A stretch of 64,000 bases of DNA, from contig OX439133.1 of assembly GCA_949318235.1 (NCBI GenBank), positions 27,344,877-27,408,876 of the forward strand. Direction: 5' to 3'. Positions 37,681-48,934 of this stretch are shown here, piece after piece; position 1 is the stretch's first letter; every line of letters starts with the position of its first letter. The DNA comes from Ecdyonurus torrentis. Its lineage: Eukaryota; Arthropoda; Insecta; Ephemeroptera; Heptageniidae. The position numbers and the translations under genes were made by a program. The notes below the pieces were generated by a model. The model was not told the origin of the DNA. It saw only the letters and a program-made list of their open reading frames with translations, and searched no databases.

Positions 37681-39197
37681 TTGTTTTTATCCTTTTAAAT
37701 AAAAAAAATTAAAAATATTTTTTAAAGTTGACATTTATATTTCTATAGTTTCATGTATCTTCCAAAAATCCAAAAAATCCAAATCTAAATAAATAAAAAA
37801 AAAAAAAAAACATACAAATTACGTTCAAATTATTTACAAATAGATACAAAACATAAGTATATTTATTTTTTTCACCTGATGTCTGATGCTCTAAAGAATA
37901 TTTTATTGTAAATTAAATAGTAAAAAAATTATATAGTTCTTTTTTGTTATTGAAATACGGAATGAAAAAAAATTTTTTATCTAGTATTAATTTTTGAAAA
38001 TGCTTTTTTACGTTGAAATATACTAAAAAATGTTTTTAAAAAAAATCAATTTTTTGCTTCAAAATCATCAAAAGAAAAGTTTGTTATTTCTTACACATAA
38101 CTATTAAAAAACCAAAAATCCGAAACAGAAAAAGACTTTTTATTAACCCTAAGAAAAAAAAAAAAAAACTCTAACTTATTTCCGTACAGTACATTCAGTA
38201 TATAAAAGATATTCTATAACTGCAATAGCATTTTGTAGCTATTTCTATGGTAATATATAGCCGTATAGACTAGCCGAGAAAACAAAATATTTCACTGTTA
38301 GATAGAAAAAATCACTAAAAGATTGAAAATGAATTTTCAAAAGATCCAATCTGCTTTAACAGAACTTTTTTCTTTTTTTTTTTAATTTTTTTTAATTTTT
38401 TTTTTATCATTTTCAGCTTGAGTTAATTTTTAAGCAAAAGACAAAATGTTGTCAACTCTTTAAATAAGATTTTTGTTTCATTGAATTTAGCTGCAATGAT
38501 TAAAACAGGCAGAGAGCAATAAGAACCAACGTATCACTTATTTTATTATCAGGCAATTTTCATCACGAGAATTTTGTTTTGCAGTAATGTCAGTTTTTAA
38601 GTTTAAGACATGAACTTCTCTTAAAATTATGTGAGATTATAAAATTTTTGTTCCAAAAAATAGCTACATTTTTTTTTTCTCTCTTTAAAAAATACTCCTT
38701 ATAAAATATTTCTTTCTCTAGCTATTTTTTTTCTTTTTTTTTGTCATATTTGATGTACTAACTTACAGCAAAAGGTAAAAAATAAAATAAATACCATGTG
38801 CAAATTTATTTGAAATATTTGTTTTAAATACTATAGAAACAATTTTAAAAAGCGCAGGAATAAAAATAGTGTTTAAAACTCACACTAGTAAATAATAATA
38901 CAAATTAATAACCTGATAAAACATGACAACGTGATTATAAATTCCCAGTTTTAGAATAATATTTTATGCAAATTTATTTATTAAAGAAAAAAGTTGCAAA
39001 AAAAAAAAAAAGAGAAATAAATAATAATAATAACAATAATCCTGATATTAAAAATATAACAATTTGATGTTGTACTGTCACTAAAGCAGTAAAATTGTGT
39101 TGTAAATAACAACAGATAATTGTAAAGTAAGTCAAAGCTATTTTGTTGTGTGTTGCCAGCTGGATCTAGTAAAACAAACGGAGCATAGTGACGTCAG
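37681..39197. other. AT-rich region upstream of visible receptor exons
   Basis: Very AT-rich with numerous A- and T-runs (for example 37797-37810, 38152-38167, 38997-39012). No exon encoding the earlier part of the receptor ligand-binding domain could be found here, so the 5' exons must be further upstream, outside the window or lost. Confidence 0.5.
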
Positions 39198-39375
39198 CAA
39201 CTACTAACTAATGGAGAATTCGACCTCGTCAGTTATGAGGCTACTCGTCACGTGGTCATCTACTCCTGTTGTCCTGAACCATATCCTGATATCACGTATA
39301 CTATCAGGATCAGGAGACGACCTCTCTTCTATGTTTTCAATCTCATTCTACCTTGTATGCTCATCAATGGAATTG
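39198..39375 (+). CDS. nAChR alpha-type subunit, exon with loop C and TM1
   Basis: Exon of a pentameric nicotinic acetylcholine receptor subunit, a cation channel of the plasma membrane. It encodes 59 residues plus one base. It starts with the NGEFDLVSY strand of the ligand-binding domain, then loop C with the vicinal cysteine pair ([10 protein letters not shown]), which defines alpha-type subunits and binds agonist, then the conserved pre-TM1 [10 protein letters not shown] and most of TM1 ([11 protein letters not shown]). The acceptor is placed at gtcag/caac (39195-39197) because an in-frame TGA lies at 39189-39191; its pyrimidine tract is weak. The donor is attg/gtaaat and the intron is phase 1. 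The next exon supplies the other two bases of an Ala codon, so the join is coherent. Identification is firm. Confidence 0.93.
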
Positions 39376-39399
39376 GTAAATCAAATGTTATTATTAGTT

Positions 39400-39630
39400 A
39401 GCAGCTTCAAGCATTGTACATATTGTTGTATTTTGATGTTGCAATATTTGTGTGTAGTTTACAGCACCAAGCAGTGTACATAATGTTGCATTTTGATGTT
39501 GTAATATATTTGTGTGTAGTTTACAGCACCAAGCAGTGTACATAATGTTGTATTTTGATGTTGCAATATTTGTGTGTAGTTTACAGCACCAAGCAGTGTA
39601 CATTATGTTGTTCATATTTTGATGTTGCAG
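39400..39630. repeat. Intronic 60-62-bp minisatellite carrying acceptor-like copies
   Basis: About 3.7 units of ttttgatgttgca, atatttgtgtgtagtttacagcacc and aagcagtgtacataatgttg fill nearly the whole 255-bp intron between the TM1 and TM2 exons. Anchors ttttgatg are at 39431, 39491, 39553 and 39617. The last, partial unit provides the true acceptor (gatgttgcag/CTCTG); the earlier units have caa in place of cag. Each unit also has a tttacag that could act as a cryptic acceptor. Confidence 0.85.
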
Positions 39631-39765
39631 CTCTGTTGGTATTCTACGTTCCCTCTGAAAGTGGTGAGAAAGTGACTCTGGGTATCTCCGCTCTGTTGTC
39701 CATGACTGTGTTCCTTATGACGATAAGAGAGAGCTTGCCACCCACCGAGAAAACACCACTTATCA
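39631..39765 (+). CDS. nAChR alpha-type subunit, exon with TM2 pore helix
   Basis: A 135-bp exon. It completes TM1 (ALLVFYVPS) and encodes the TM1-TM2 turn and the pore-lining TM2 helix: SESGEKVTLGISALLSMTVF, then the TM2 exit ESLPPTEKTPLIS. The GEK signature, with Glu at the intracellular mouth, marks a cation-selective channel. Acceptor ttgatgttgcag and donor atca/gtaagt are both strong. The exon starts in phase 1, matching the preceding exon, and ends in phase 1 with the first base of a codon. In this family the next residues should begin TM3; no exon with a TM3 sequence was found downstream before the intracellular-loop exon. Confidence 0.95.
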
Positions 39766-40059
39766 GTAAGTAAAAGAATAGCCAAGTGTCACCAGAAATA
39801 AATAAATAGATAAATGTCAATAGAAATTAATAAATAGATAATACAAATTACTTTTAAAGAAATAAAGAATGCCTGCCATTAGAAAGTAGAAAGTATGTAT
39901 AGACATTAGAAATTTGATAAAGGAACAAATCCAAATATTTTAAGGTTAATGTTGAAAAGAAATACTAAAATTATTTCAGTTTACACTAATTAATTTCAGT
40001 GAAACTGCGTATTTTATAGAGCCTAACATTTACATACAGTACAAATACACACATATGTT
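39766..40059. other. Start of the receptor's interrupted intron
   Basis: AT-rich, with aaataaataaatagata repeats and two weak acceptor-like tttcag sites near 39980-40000. I translated it by eye for a TM3 segment and found none. Confidence 0.5.
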
Positions 40060-41671
40060 CAGGGTTGCCAACTATTTGAAACACAAAAAGAGGACAGCCC
40101 ACCTATACTGAGGGGGGGTGCAGGGGGGGCACACCCCCCTGCTGGGGGTGCGGGGGGTACCCCCGCAAGAAATTTTGAGAATTTCGGAGTAAAATACACA
40201 ATTTGGTGCTGTTTCTGGCCCATGTTTTAGTATTTAAAATCTAATATAAAAATTAGAAAAAGTTGATGTAAGATCATGATTTAAACGTTTTTGATAATGT
40301 TAGATCCATGATTAGGACCAAAAAAGATTAAAAAAAAAAAAGTATGCATTTTACTTTCTAAAAGAGCTCAATTTTTTTATAATTTTTTTTAGACCACGCC
40401 GTGAAAAATTGTTAATTCTTTTGTTATAGACGTGGAAGTTGTGACAATAAAGAGGTGATAAAATTGTGCTGCCAATTATAACGTAAATCGTTAGAATTTG
40501 CAAATTATTTAAAAATAGTGAAATTTTATAAAAATTTAATTCTTTAAAAATTAAAAAGTAATAATAGAATGATCTAAACGAGAATTCTTAGTAAATCTAT
40601 TTTTATCTCAGAATCTAATTCATAAATATAATGCATATTATTTAAATATATAATTTTTTATTATTTTTTGAACTTTCGATACTTGAGTTTTGAAAGTATA
40701 TATTTTGAGTTATTATTTATAGATATTATTTAGTTATTATTTATTAGATTTGAGCACCAAATTTTATGTTGCAGTGCTGGACTTGCATGTTAATTCAATT
40801 GAAACTGCCTCAGCCAAAAAATAATTATGTATTATTTCTATGGGGAAATGCATAACGCGCTACATTGTTTTCTGATCCTATTTTTTCTTTTAATTATTGG
40901 TAGAAAAACTATTTAGCATAAAAAAATTTCTTTTGAAAATAAAAAGCACAGAGCTGCACATACCCTTATTCATACTGCGCTGATAACTTAAAAAGTGTTT
41001 TCAGATAACGGAAATAGCTAGGATTGAAATAATAATAAAAAAAAAGTATGATATTGACAAAATTATAAGAACAGCAAATAATCAATGAACACTTTCAAAT
41101 TATTACCCACTGAACCATGACCTGAATCAATAAAACTAGAGAGATGGAACTTAAAAATTTTAGATCCAGAAATTTCTGACTCCTTGATGGTGGCATCAAA
41201 ATAGTCTTCAAGTCAATATTTCTAAAGGTTTTTCTTTATAATTGTTTAAAAGTTTATATATTTTTTTTACCCACGCAATTGGCTTATTTGAAATTCAGGA
41301 TTATTATAATTTTTAAATTTTTTAACTGAAGTAAAACTTTAAAATTTTCAGCACCGCGCGTTTCTTTATTTTTATTATTTTAACTCAAGTTACAGTTTGC
41401 TTTGGCCCATTCATATATTCCCTATAAAAAAGAATATTAAATTTTGTATCAAGAACATCAGAAATTGTTGGCATTATTATGCATTTCAGAGGGGTCGTGT
41501 AACATTTTGCTCGCTGCAAGCGAAAAAAAAATATACTGAATGAGTTTTTTGCTGTCTACTTTGCTGTCTTCTTTTTGAAATCCAAAAATAGGACAGTCCT
41601 TGTTCTCTTTTGGTACTTGAGAGGACAGAGAATTGGAGCCCTCAAAAGAGGATGTCCTCTTCAAAACCCTG
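40060..41671. mobile_element. Non-autonomous hAT-like transposon, 1,612 bp
   Basis: The ends are CAGGGTTGCCA on the left and AAAACCCTG on the right, giving a 7-bp terminal inverted repeat CAGGGTT. A perfect 8-bp direct repeat CATATGTT flanks it (40052-40059 and 41672-41679), the hallmark of hAT transposition. A G/C-rich subterminal palindrome lies at about 40110-40170 (runs of seven G and six C), with potential for hairpin or G-quadruplex formation. The rest is AT-rich without transposase coding. It lies in the receptor gene between the TM2 exon and the intracellular-loop exon, only about 40 bp before the latter. The intact target duplication points to a fairly young insertion. Confidence 0.9.
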
Positions 41672-41710
41672 CATATGTTTCTGAAATACTGATGGCTTGA
41701 CACGGTGGAG

Positions 41711-41817
41711 TCACTTACCTGGAGAGAACGAAGCTCCAAGATCAGAGTTCTCACCTGAGAGGTCACCTCGCTTCATGCCACGCAGGGGGGTCAACCAGCG
41801 ACAAGACTCGATCCCAG
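41711..41817 (+). CDS. nAChR subunit, M3-M4 intracellular loop exon (start uncertain)
   Basis: The open frame reads HLPGENEAPRSEFSPERS, then PRFMPRRGVNQRQDSIP, and ends at a good donor (atcccag/gtatct). The last base plus the first two of the TM4 exon complete an Asp codon, so phase agrees. A polar, basic, Ser/Pro-rich segment is what the variable cytoplasmic loop looks like. The start is weakly defined: an in-frame TGA lies at 41682-41684, and the first usable AG is ggtggag at 41709-41710 with a poor pyrimidine tract. A start there would be phase 2 and would not join the TM2 exon (phase 1), consistent with a missing exon between them. The hAT insertion ends 39 bp upstream and may have displaced the original acceptor context. 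Confidence 0.65.
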
Positions 41818-41846
41818 GTATCTATAACTTACTGTACAGTATTCAT

Positions 41847-41956
41847 CATGACAACAGTTGCTAGGTTTCGGGTTTTAGATTAAAAATGTTGATTAAATTG
41901 TCACATTTAGATTGTTTTTAAATATTAATCTTTTTTAACGACTTGAATATTTATTA
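41847..41956. repeat. Direct repeat partner of 46451-46562
   Basis: The segment catgacaacagttgctagg, then ttcgggttttaga, taaaaatgttga and attgtcacatt recurs at 46451-46562 in the same orientation with modest divergence. The pair brackets the receptor's last exon and the (CTCA)n array. Confidence 0.75.
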
Positions 41957-42015
41957 TTAAAATTATTATTAATTTGCATTCCGAAAAATTTAATCCACAA
42001 GAAATCAAACGATGA

Positions 42016-42049
<34 letters not shown>

Positions 42050-42056
<7 letters not shown>

Positions 42057-42246
42057 CTTCCGCGCCAAAAAGAAGCATCTACACTTTCCAGATTTGCGAC
42101 GAGTAGAGCATTTCCACCGCAGCATGGTGAGTGGACTAGCGGCCATTCACTTAACATTGCAGATGCTTCACGGTGGAAAGTGCAGATGCTCCACTCGCCG
42201 TAAATCTGGAAAGTGTAGATGCTTCTTTTTGGCGCGGAGGCATCGA
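42050..42246. mobile_element. Hairpin MITE in (TA)n, inside the last receptor intron
   Basis: Arms 42050-42119 and 42171-42246 pair almost fully: atcgatgcttccgcgccaaa against its complement at the right end, continuing through gaagcatctacactttcca. Few mismatches and one short bulge. TA repeats on both sides (42025-42050 and about 42250-42262) suggest insertion into a TA microsatellite. No coding; open frames across it are products of the symmetry. Confidence 0.85.
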
Positions 42247-42355
42247 TATGTATATATATATATTAATATTGTGATTGTAATTATACAATCTTTCATGGGC
42301 TATACAGAAGAGAAGCTAATACCCCATGAGGTTACTGGAAAAGACTCTGAGAATC

Positions 42356-42496
<141 letters not shown>

Positions 42497-42597
42497 TTAA
42501 TTGCTTTTTGTAAAATAAATTTTTTGACGTACAGTTTTGTTATAGTAAAAGAAACATGTTATAAGAATTGGAAGATCAGTCTAAGAGAAGGAGCGAG

Positions 42598-42782
42598 TGA
42601 ATGAATGAATGAATGAATGCATGAATGAATGAATGAATGAATGAATGAATGAATGAATGAATGAATGAATGAATGAATGAATGAATGAATGAATGAATGA
42701 ATGAATGAATGAATGAATGAATGAATGAATGAATGAATGAATGAATGAATGAATGAATGAATGAATGAATGAATGAATGAAT
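42598..42782. repeat. (TGAA)n microsatellite, about 46 units
   Basis: Tetranucleotide array with a single variant unit (tgca) near 42618. It lies 100 bp before the receptor's last exon. Confidence 0.97.
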
Positions 42783-42883
42783 AGAGCAATCAATCAACCA
42801 ACTTGACTTTTTGTTGACAAGATATTAGGTTAATCGTGTCATTAATATATAATAGAACCGATATTTATAATTCTGAATTACAG

Positions 42884-43101
42884 ATAGCATAGAAGAGCAG
42901 TTCCTACGCATACTACAACGCATTAATTTAGCGATCGTTAGAAACGAGGCTCGAGTCCAGGAACGTGAGAGAAGAGAAGCTGCGTCTCAAGAATGGCGTC
43001 AGGTAGCGCTAGTGTGTGATCGTCTGTTGTTATTGGTATTTTTACTGTCGACCGCTATCACCACCACGGCAATTCTTTGTTCTTCGCCTCTTGGACCCTA
43101 G
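42884..43101 (+). CDS. nAChR alpha-type subunit, last exon with TM4 and stop
   Basis: Acceptor ctgaattacag at 42881-42883. It encodes the amphipathic MA helix (EEQFLRILQRI, then RVQERERREAASQ), the conserved pre-TM4 segment EWRQVALVCDRLLLLVFLL, the rest of TM4 (STAITTTAILCSS) and a short PLGP tail before TAG at 43099-43101. WRQVALVCDRL is close to the nAChR consensus (W.xVAxVxDR). Phase 1 agrees with the loop exon. No canonical AATAAA was found just after the stop. The presence of a clean TM4 exon shows that selection on the 3' end has been recent, whatever happened to TM3. Confidence 0.94.
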
Positions 43102-43123
43102 TCACGTCTTTGTGCAACGTCCA

Positions 43124-43180
43124 CGCGGTCACCCGTCCAAGTACGCAGCTAGGAAGATCACTGTTAAACTTGAGTGCTGG
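43124..43180 (-). ncRNA. 5S rRNA-like fragment 1
   Basis: On - it reads GTACTTGGACGGGTGACCGC, close to box C of the 5S rRNA internal promoter, preceded by a poorer match to the box A/IE part (aagtttaacagtgatc). Only about 55 bp is recognisable. It is likely a 5S pseudogene or the head of a 5S-derived SINE, 23 bp after the receptor stop codon. Confidence 0.45.
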
Positions 43181-43249
43181 GTTTAAATAATATTTTATTA
43201 ACGTGGTATTGCTCAATGAAAGTTTAATTTAAAGATTTCTTATACCAAA

Positions 43250-43440
43250 AAAAAATCTATAAACAAACGTGTGTTTAATTGAAAATCACGATGAAAGTTG
43301 AGCGAATTACATCTTTAAGGTGCTTGCATTAAAAATATTCACTTTCAACTGTTTCTAAATACAAAAAAACATGTGTTCCATTGAAAAACACGACGAAATT
43401 TGAGCATATTATATCTTTAAGGTGCTTGCACTAAAATTGT
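43250..43440. repeat. Direct duplication, about 110-bp period
   Basis: The segment tttaattgaaaatcacgatg, then attacatctttaaggtgctt (43272-43330) is repeated at 43381-43440 as ccattgaaaaacacgacg, then tatatctttaaggtgctt. Two units only. Confidence 0.7.
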
Positions 43441-44061
43441 AGTATAATATTTGTAACTATAGCCTGTATTATTTTTTATGGTAATCTTGAACTTTTAACA
43501 GTCGGCAAAGATAAAAAAAAAATCACGTAGAACTTTTGCAGTAAGGCAATTTCTATACTCAGATATGAAAACATGCAAGTACCTTAATATTTACCACATT
43601 TTATGTACATAAAAAACACTGAGTTTAATTAAAACACTGAGGAAATGCTTATTTCCAAAGCTCTATCAAAATGGAGGTTATCGGTTTAAAAAAATGCTTA
43701 AAAATGACTATGGCTTAAAAGAAGTAAAAGTATGTCTAGTATTTCTCATTGAAATTTCTCCGAAATCGGTGGAGTATTTTTTTTTTTTAAATCGCAAAAA
43801 AAAAAAAACGTGTTTTTCCCCGTAAGCGTAATGTTAAATTAGGGGTACCTTAGCTTTCCCCGCGTCTCCCCGCGCGCTAAACCAATAACCTTAATTGCTA
43901 AAATATGCAGCGTTATATATTTAAACAGTGCTTTTCATTGAGGATCAAGATAATATTTTTAAAGTTGGTAACTAATCCACAATACGTTAATTTGGGCGTT
44001 GTACAACTTTATTTGGTGATTAAAGCGAAACACAAAAGTTGATCATTAATATCATTATTAT
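43441..44061. other. AT-rich region after the receptor, no gene seen
   Basis: Short A-runs near 43514 and 43798, a small G/C-rich patch at about 43845-43885 (ctttccccgcgtctccccgc). No exon or element could be supported. Confidence 0.45.
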
Positions 44062-44107
44062 GGTCACCCATCCAAGAACTGATTTTGCAGAAACATTGCT
44101 GAACTTT
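44062..44107 (-). ncRNA. 5S rRNA-like fragment 2
   Basis: On - it reads AAGTTCAGCAATGTTTCTGC, then AGTTCTTGGATGGGTGACC, again a box C-like end with a degraded box A. It has the same orientation as the fragment at 43124 and aligns with it. The pair suggests one 5S-derived repeat family. Confidence 0.4.
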
Positions 44108-44684
44108 GTTTTAACACAATAATTAATATAAGTGTTATGTGTGTTTGTAATATATTTTAGAAAAGTGAAGTGATTTATTATTAATTAGCCGTTTCAGTTC
44201 GCCAATTTGTTTTAGCACTACCGTATACTAACATGCACTGTCTACGAAAATACAATTATATATGAAATGTAGAGATATAGATTGTAAGTTGTTAGAATGC
44301 TAGCTGTTAGAGTGTAATATTATGAAGCAAGGGAAATATGATTATGCTCAGATTATTTTTCTGATTATAAAAGAAAATGTTAAGTGTCGCTAAATATGGT
44401 TTTGAATAATTCATTTAAATTTTAGTTTTAAATCATATTAAAAAAAATTAAATAAATATGTGTAAAGTACAAAAATATTGAAATTAGAAAATACTGTCTA
44501 CAAAATATTGTTAAAAAAAGACACAGAACCATGTAAGTGTGTTTGTACATTTTGTGTCCTCGTAATAAAGAACATTTCTTGTTATTTCGTGGTTTTATTT
44601 CTTCTCTCCGATTGATTAAGTTGATTCTCTCTGAACATACGTGACCTGCCCTAAGCTTCTGTAAGTTACGCAAGTTCTCTTCAT
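44108..44684. other. AT-rich spacer, no gene seen
   Basis: No supported feature. An 81-codon open frame on - runs up to the edge of the CTCA array but has no recognisable motif. Confidence 0.45.
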
Positions 44685-45804
44685 CTCACTCACTCACTCA
44701 CTCACTCACTCACTCACTCACTCACTCACTCACTCACTCACTCACTCACTCACTCACTCACTCACTCACTCACTCACTCACTCACTCACTCACTCACTCA
44801 CTCACTCACTCACTCACTCACTCACTCACTCACTCACTCACTCACTCACTCACTCACTCACTCACTCACTCACTCACTCACTCACTCACTCACTCACTCA
44901 CTCACTCACTCACTCACTCACTCACTCACTCACTCACTCACTCACTCACTCACTCACTCACTCACTCACTCACTCACTCACTCACTCACTCACTCACTCA
45001 CTCACTCACTCACTCACTCACTCACTCACTCACTCACTCACTCACTCACTCACTCACTCACTCACTCACTCACTCACTCACTCACTCACTCACTCACTCA
45101 CTCACTCACTCACTCACTCACTCACTCACTCACTCACTCACTCACTCACTCACTCACTCACTCACTCACTCACTCACTCACTCACTCACTCACTCACTCA
45201 CTCACTCACTCACTCACTCACTCACTCACTCACTCACTCACTCACTCACTCACTCACTCACTCACTCACTCACTCACTCACTCACTCACTCACTCACTCA
45301 CTCACTCACTCACTCACTCACTCACTCACTCACTCACTCACTCACTCACTCACTCACTCACTCACTCACTCACTCACTCACTCACTCACTCACTCACTCA
45401 CTCACTCACTCACTCACTCACTCACTCACTCACTCACTCACTCACTCACTCACTCACTCACTCACTCACTCACTCACTCACTCACTCACTCACTCACTCA
45501 CTCACTCACTCACTCACTCACTCACTCACTCACTCACTCACTCACTCACTCACTCACTCACTCACTCACTCACTCACTCACTCACTCACTCACTCACTCA
45601 CTCACTCACTCACTCACTCACTCACTCACTCACTCACTCACTCACTCACTCACTCACTCACTCACTCACTCACTCACTCACTCACTCACTCACTCACTCA
45701 CTCACTCACTCACTCACTCACTCACTCACTCACTCACTCACTCACTCACTCACTCACTCACTCACTCACTCACTCACTCACTCACTCACTCACTCACTCA
45801 CTCA

Positions 45805-45848
<44 letters not shown>

Positions 45849-46238
45849 CTCACTCACTCACTCACTCACTCACTCACTCACTCACTCACTCACTCACTCA
45901 CTCACTCACTCACTCACTCACTCACTCACTCACTCACTCACTCACTCACTCACTCACTCACTCACTCACTCACTCACTCACTCACTCACTCACTCACTCA
46001 CTCACTCACTCACTCACTCACTCACTCACTCACTCACTCACTCACTCACTCACTCACTCACTCACTCACTCACTCACTCACTCACTCACTCACTCACTCA
46101 CTCACTCACTCACTCACTCACTCACTCACTCACTCACTCACTCACTCACTCACTCACTCACTCACTCACTCACTCACTCACTCACTCACTCACTCACTCA
46201 CTCACTCACTCACTCACTCACTCACTCACTCACTCACT
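44685..46238. repeat. (CTCA)n array, 1,554 bp, with a (CGCA)n island
   Basis: A pure CTCA tetranucleotide array: 280 units (44685-45804), then 11 CGCA units (45805-45848), then about 97 CTCA units to 46238. No other variant is seen. Purity over 1.5 kb implies very recent expansion or assembly of near-identical units. All frames are open through it, but it shows no sign of coding. Confidence 0.98.
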
Positions 46239-46450
46239 GTCGCTATGGTATATAAATTTAAAAAAAGTGTATTTTGTAAGTTTAAAAATACAAAGTAATA
46301 TTTTTGAGAGCATTTTGCTGTGCAATTAGTATTTGAAGAAGGTGAGAAAAATAATAATAACATAGTTTATTTCTCCAAGTAAAAAGTCAACAATGAAATT
46401 TGTTCTATGCTTAGCAATGTCTTTTATTATTTACATTATTCATTTCAGAC

Positions 46451-46562
46451 CATGACAACAGTTGCTAGGATTCGGGTTTTAGAATAAAAACGTTGGTTTA
46501 ATTGTCACATTAAATTTCATTTTTAAATAATAATAATTTTTCACGACCTGAATATTTATTCG
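46451..46562. repeat. Direct repeat partner of 41847-41956
   Basis: It starts catgacaacagttgctagg and follows the other copy to gaatatttatt. See the entry at 41847. Confidence 0.75.
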
Positions 46563-46578
46563 TCATGTGGATGTACCC

Positions 46579-46694
<116 letters not shown>

Positions 46695-47043
46695 GGCTGT
46701 AGCGACCTACCTCAAGCTTCACTAATATGCGCAAGCGCTCTTTCAATGCGAGTATAAAACATGGTAAAAGATTTAGTTTCATTACATTGTATTTTTCATG
46801 AGTTTTTTGTAGCGGAAATCGATACAGTTCACAAATATCTAGTCTTTTTTGAAAATTGTAATTTAAAAAAAAAATCTTCAAAATAATTTTTCTCGTAGAA
46901 TCTTTCATCTTTATAATTATTATATGACGTCACAAGCAGCATGTTTAAAGAGAAACTCTCACTCTATCACTTGGCGTTAATCCTTATAATAGCAAATGAT
47001 TTAGTTACAAACTTTAATACTACAGTATGTGGCAGCACAACAG

Positions 47044-47165
<122 letters not shown>

Positions 47166-47675
47166 ATTCTGCATGCATATTAACGACGTTTTGTTTTATT
47201 ACTGTGGTCAAATTATTAATAGTAAATTCAATCTAATATTAATTTTTATTATTAATTACAAACGAAACAAATATTTTAAAATTAATTCTTGTAATGTTTT
47301 TAGTAATATAAACATAGTAAACATTATAAAAAAAAATAAATAAAGCAATTATAAAAAAAAAAGTAGTAGGAGCCGAGGAGGAGAAGCTGAACCAGAAGAA
47401 ATATTATTTTAGAAAGAAACACTGCCAAGAAGTTTGATGTTATTCACAATATGTATAGTAAGTTGTCTCTAATGTCACACGCACTGAAACTCAGTATTTT
47501 AATTAAGTTTAGCATTGAAGAATATTTAAATAATTAAATTGTTACGTATAATGTACACCAGCATAATATGCAACTTTTTCGTCGTTTTTTTTTTATTCTA
47601 ATTATTATACATATTTTTTTAAGCATTGTAACTTACAAGCATGGATATATAAACAGGATAGGAATCTATTGTTGA

Positions 47676-47858
47676 AAAAACGATCCCTTAATGATGTAAT
47701 TCAAATTTTCGCCGCAAAAATGCAAGAATGCGTATAAAAGTGACGCTGTAGTCTGCGTGTGAATTTTAAAATTCACACGCAGACTACAGCGTCACTTACA
47801 TTTTACATGTTGACTGTTGCGGTGAAAATTTGAACTACATCAACAAGGGATCGTTTTT
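47676..47858. mobile_element. Palindromic MITE with a perfect 60-bp core palindrome
   Basis: The outer arms pair from aaaacgatccct at the left to agggatcgttttt at the right, with moderate mismatches through gatgtaattcaaattttc. The centre 47738-47797 is a perfect palindrome with no loop: agtgacgctgtagtctgcgt and onward to gaatttt, then its exact complement. Fold-back type, no coding. Confidence 0.88.
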
Positions 47859-48934
47859 AGTATAGGGCAATAACACAGGAGCTCACGACCCTGCTTACAA
47901 GTAAAAAAATTAAATGTAACATATATAAAAGTAAAGATAATAACCTTTTTTATGCTATTTAATTTGTTAAATAAGTTTCCTAATTTATAAAATTTTAGTG
48001 CTTGCTTAATATTAAAAAGAATCTTTTTTTTTTATTTAATTACTAATTTAATAAATATTTATAAATTTTATCAATCTGTTAACAAAACAAAAAAGTTTAA
48101 AATATTAATGTATAAAAATTGTGTCAGTCAAATAAAGATTTTATTTTTAAACGTGTTTTGCATGATGATATATAAATATATTTTATTTTATTATTTATTT
48201 TTATAAAATTATATTTATAAAATGAATTCTTTGTTTGAATATTAATAATTCACGTAGTACATGACTTAGTAATAAATTGTAATATAAATCAAGTCGATCA
48301 TGTGACGCTAATTGTTACAGTACAAAATAGATTAATAATAGTTAATGAATTAAATTTTTATAAAAATATTTATTATAGACGTAGAAGAAGTTGTGTAATA
48401 TCCTAACAAATCTGAAAATCAACGTTGATTTGGCTGGAGTCAATAATTTGAACAAAAAAATGACAAATTGATCGAGAAATTTATGATTGTGACTTTTTCA
48501 AAAATGAGGAATGGAAAAAGCTATTAGCAGCGAATACTAGACAAATATTAACGAGACTCGCTGTTCACGGTTTTCACCATTGTTTCTGTACAAATAAGAA
48601 ATACAACCAGATTACATAAATTGTGTGTGTGCACTATGCGGACAACACTGCAGTATCTACCATATTAACAATTGTGTAGCTAAAACTAAGTCTGTTGCCG
48701 ATTATGCTAAGAACGGCTGACTGAAAACGTATGTAAATTTGTCCTATTTATATATAAATTGATAACCTCTATATATATATTTATTACTAATTATGGTGCT
48801 CTGTTACCCCTTCGTCCTTAATATATAAAATAATATATGATATTTTCAACTAACTTTATATAATATAATATATAGGTATATATTCCTAGATATTTAAGAA
48901 AATAATAATAATAATTTATAATTTATTTTACATT
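47859..48934. other. AT-rich region with a dispersed repeat
   Basis: No gene is seen. At 48380-48450 the words agttgtgtaatatcctaac, ttgatttggctggagtca recur at 49960-50030 (gttgcgttatatcctaac, ttgatttggccggagtca), a short direct repeat pair. Confidence 0.55.

Noticed and set aside
40105..40170. G-rich patch as an independent regulatory element or CpG island
   Set aside because: It lies wholly inside the hAT-like element near its left end and is better explained as a subterminal palindrome of that element.
41458..41766. 102-codon open frame on - over the hAT right end and the receptor loop exon
   Set aside because: It is antisense to the loop exon and crosses the element boundary; no motif.
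42559..42797. Ser-Phe-Ile-His repeat open frames on -
   Set aside because: They are the translation of the TGAA microsatellite.
44685..46238. Continuous open frames through the CTCA array
   Set aside because: A pure tetranucleotide repeat lacks stops in any frame by composition; no start, flanking coding or variation suggests a protein.
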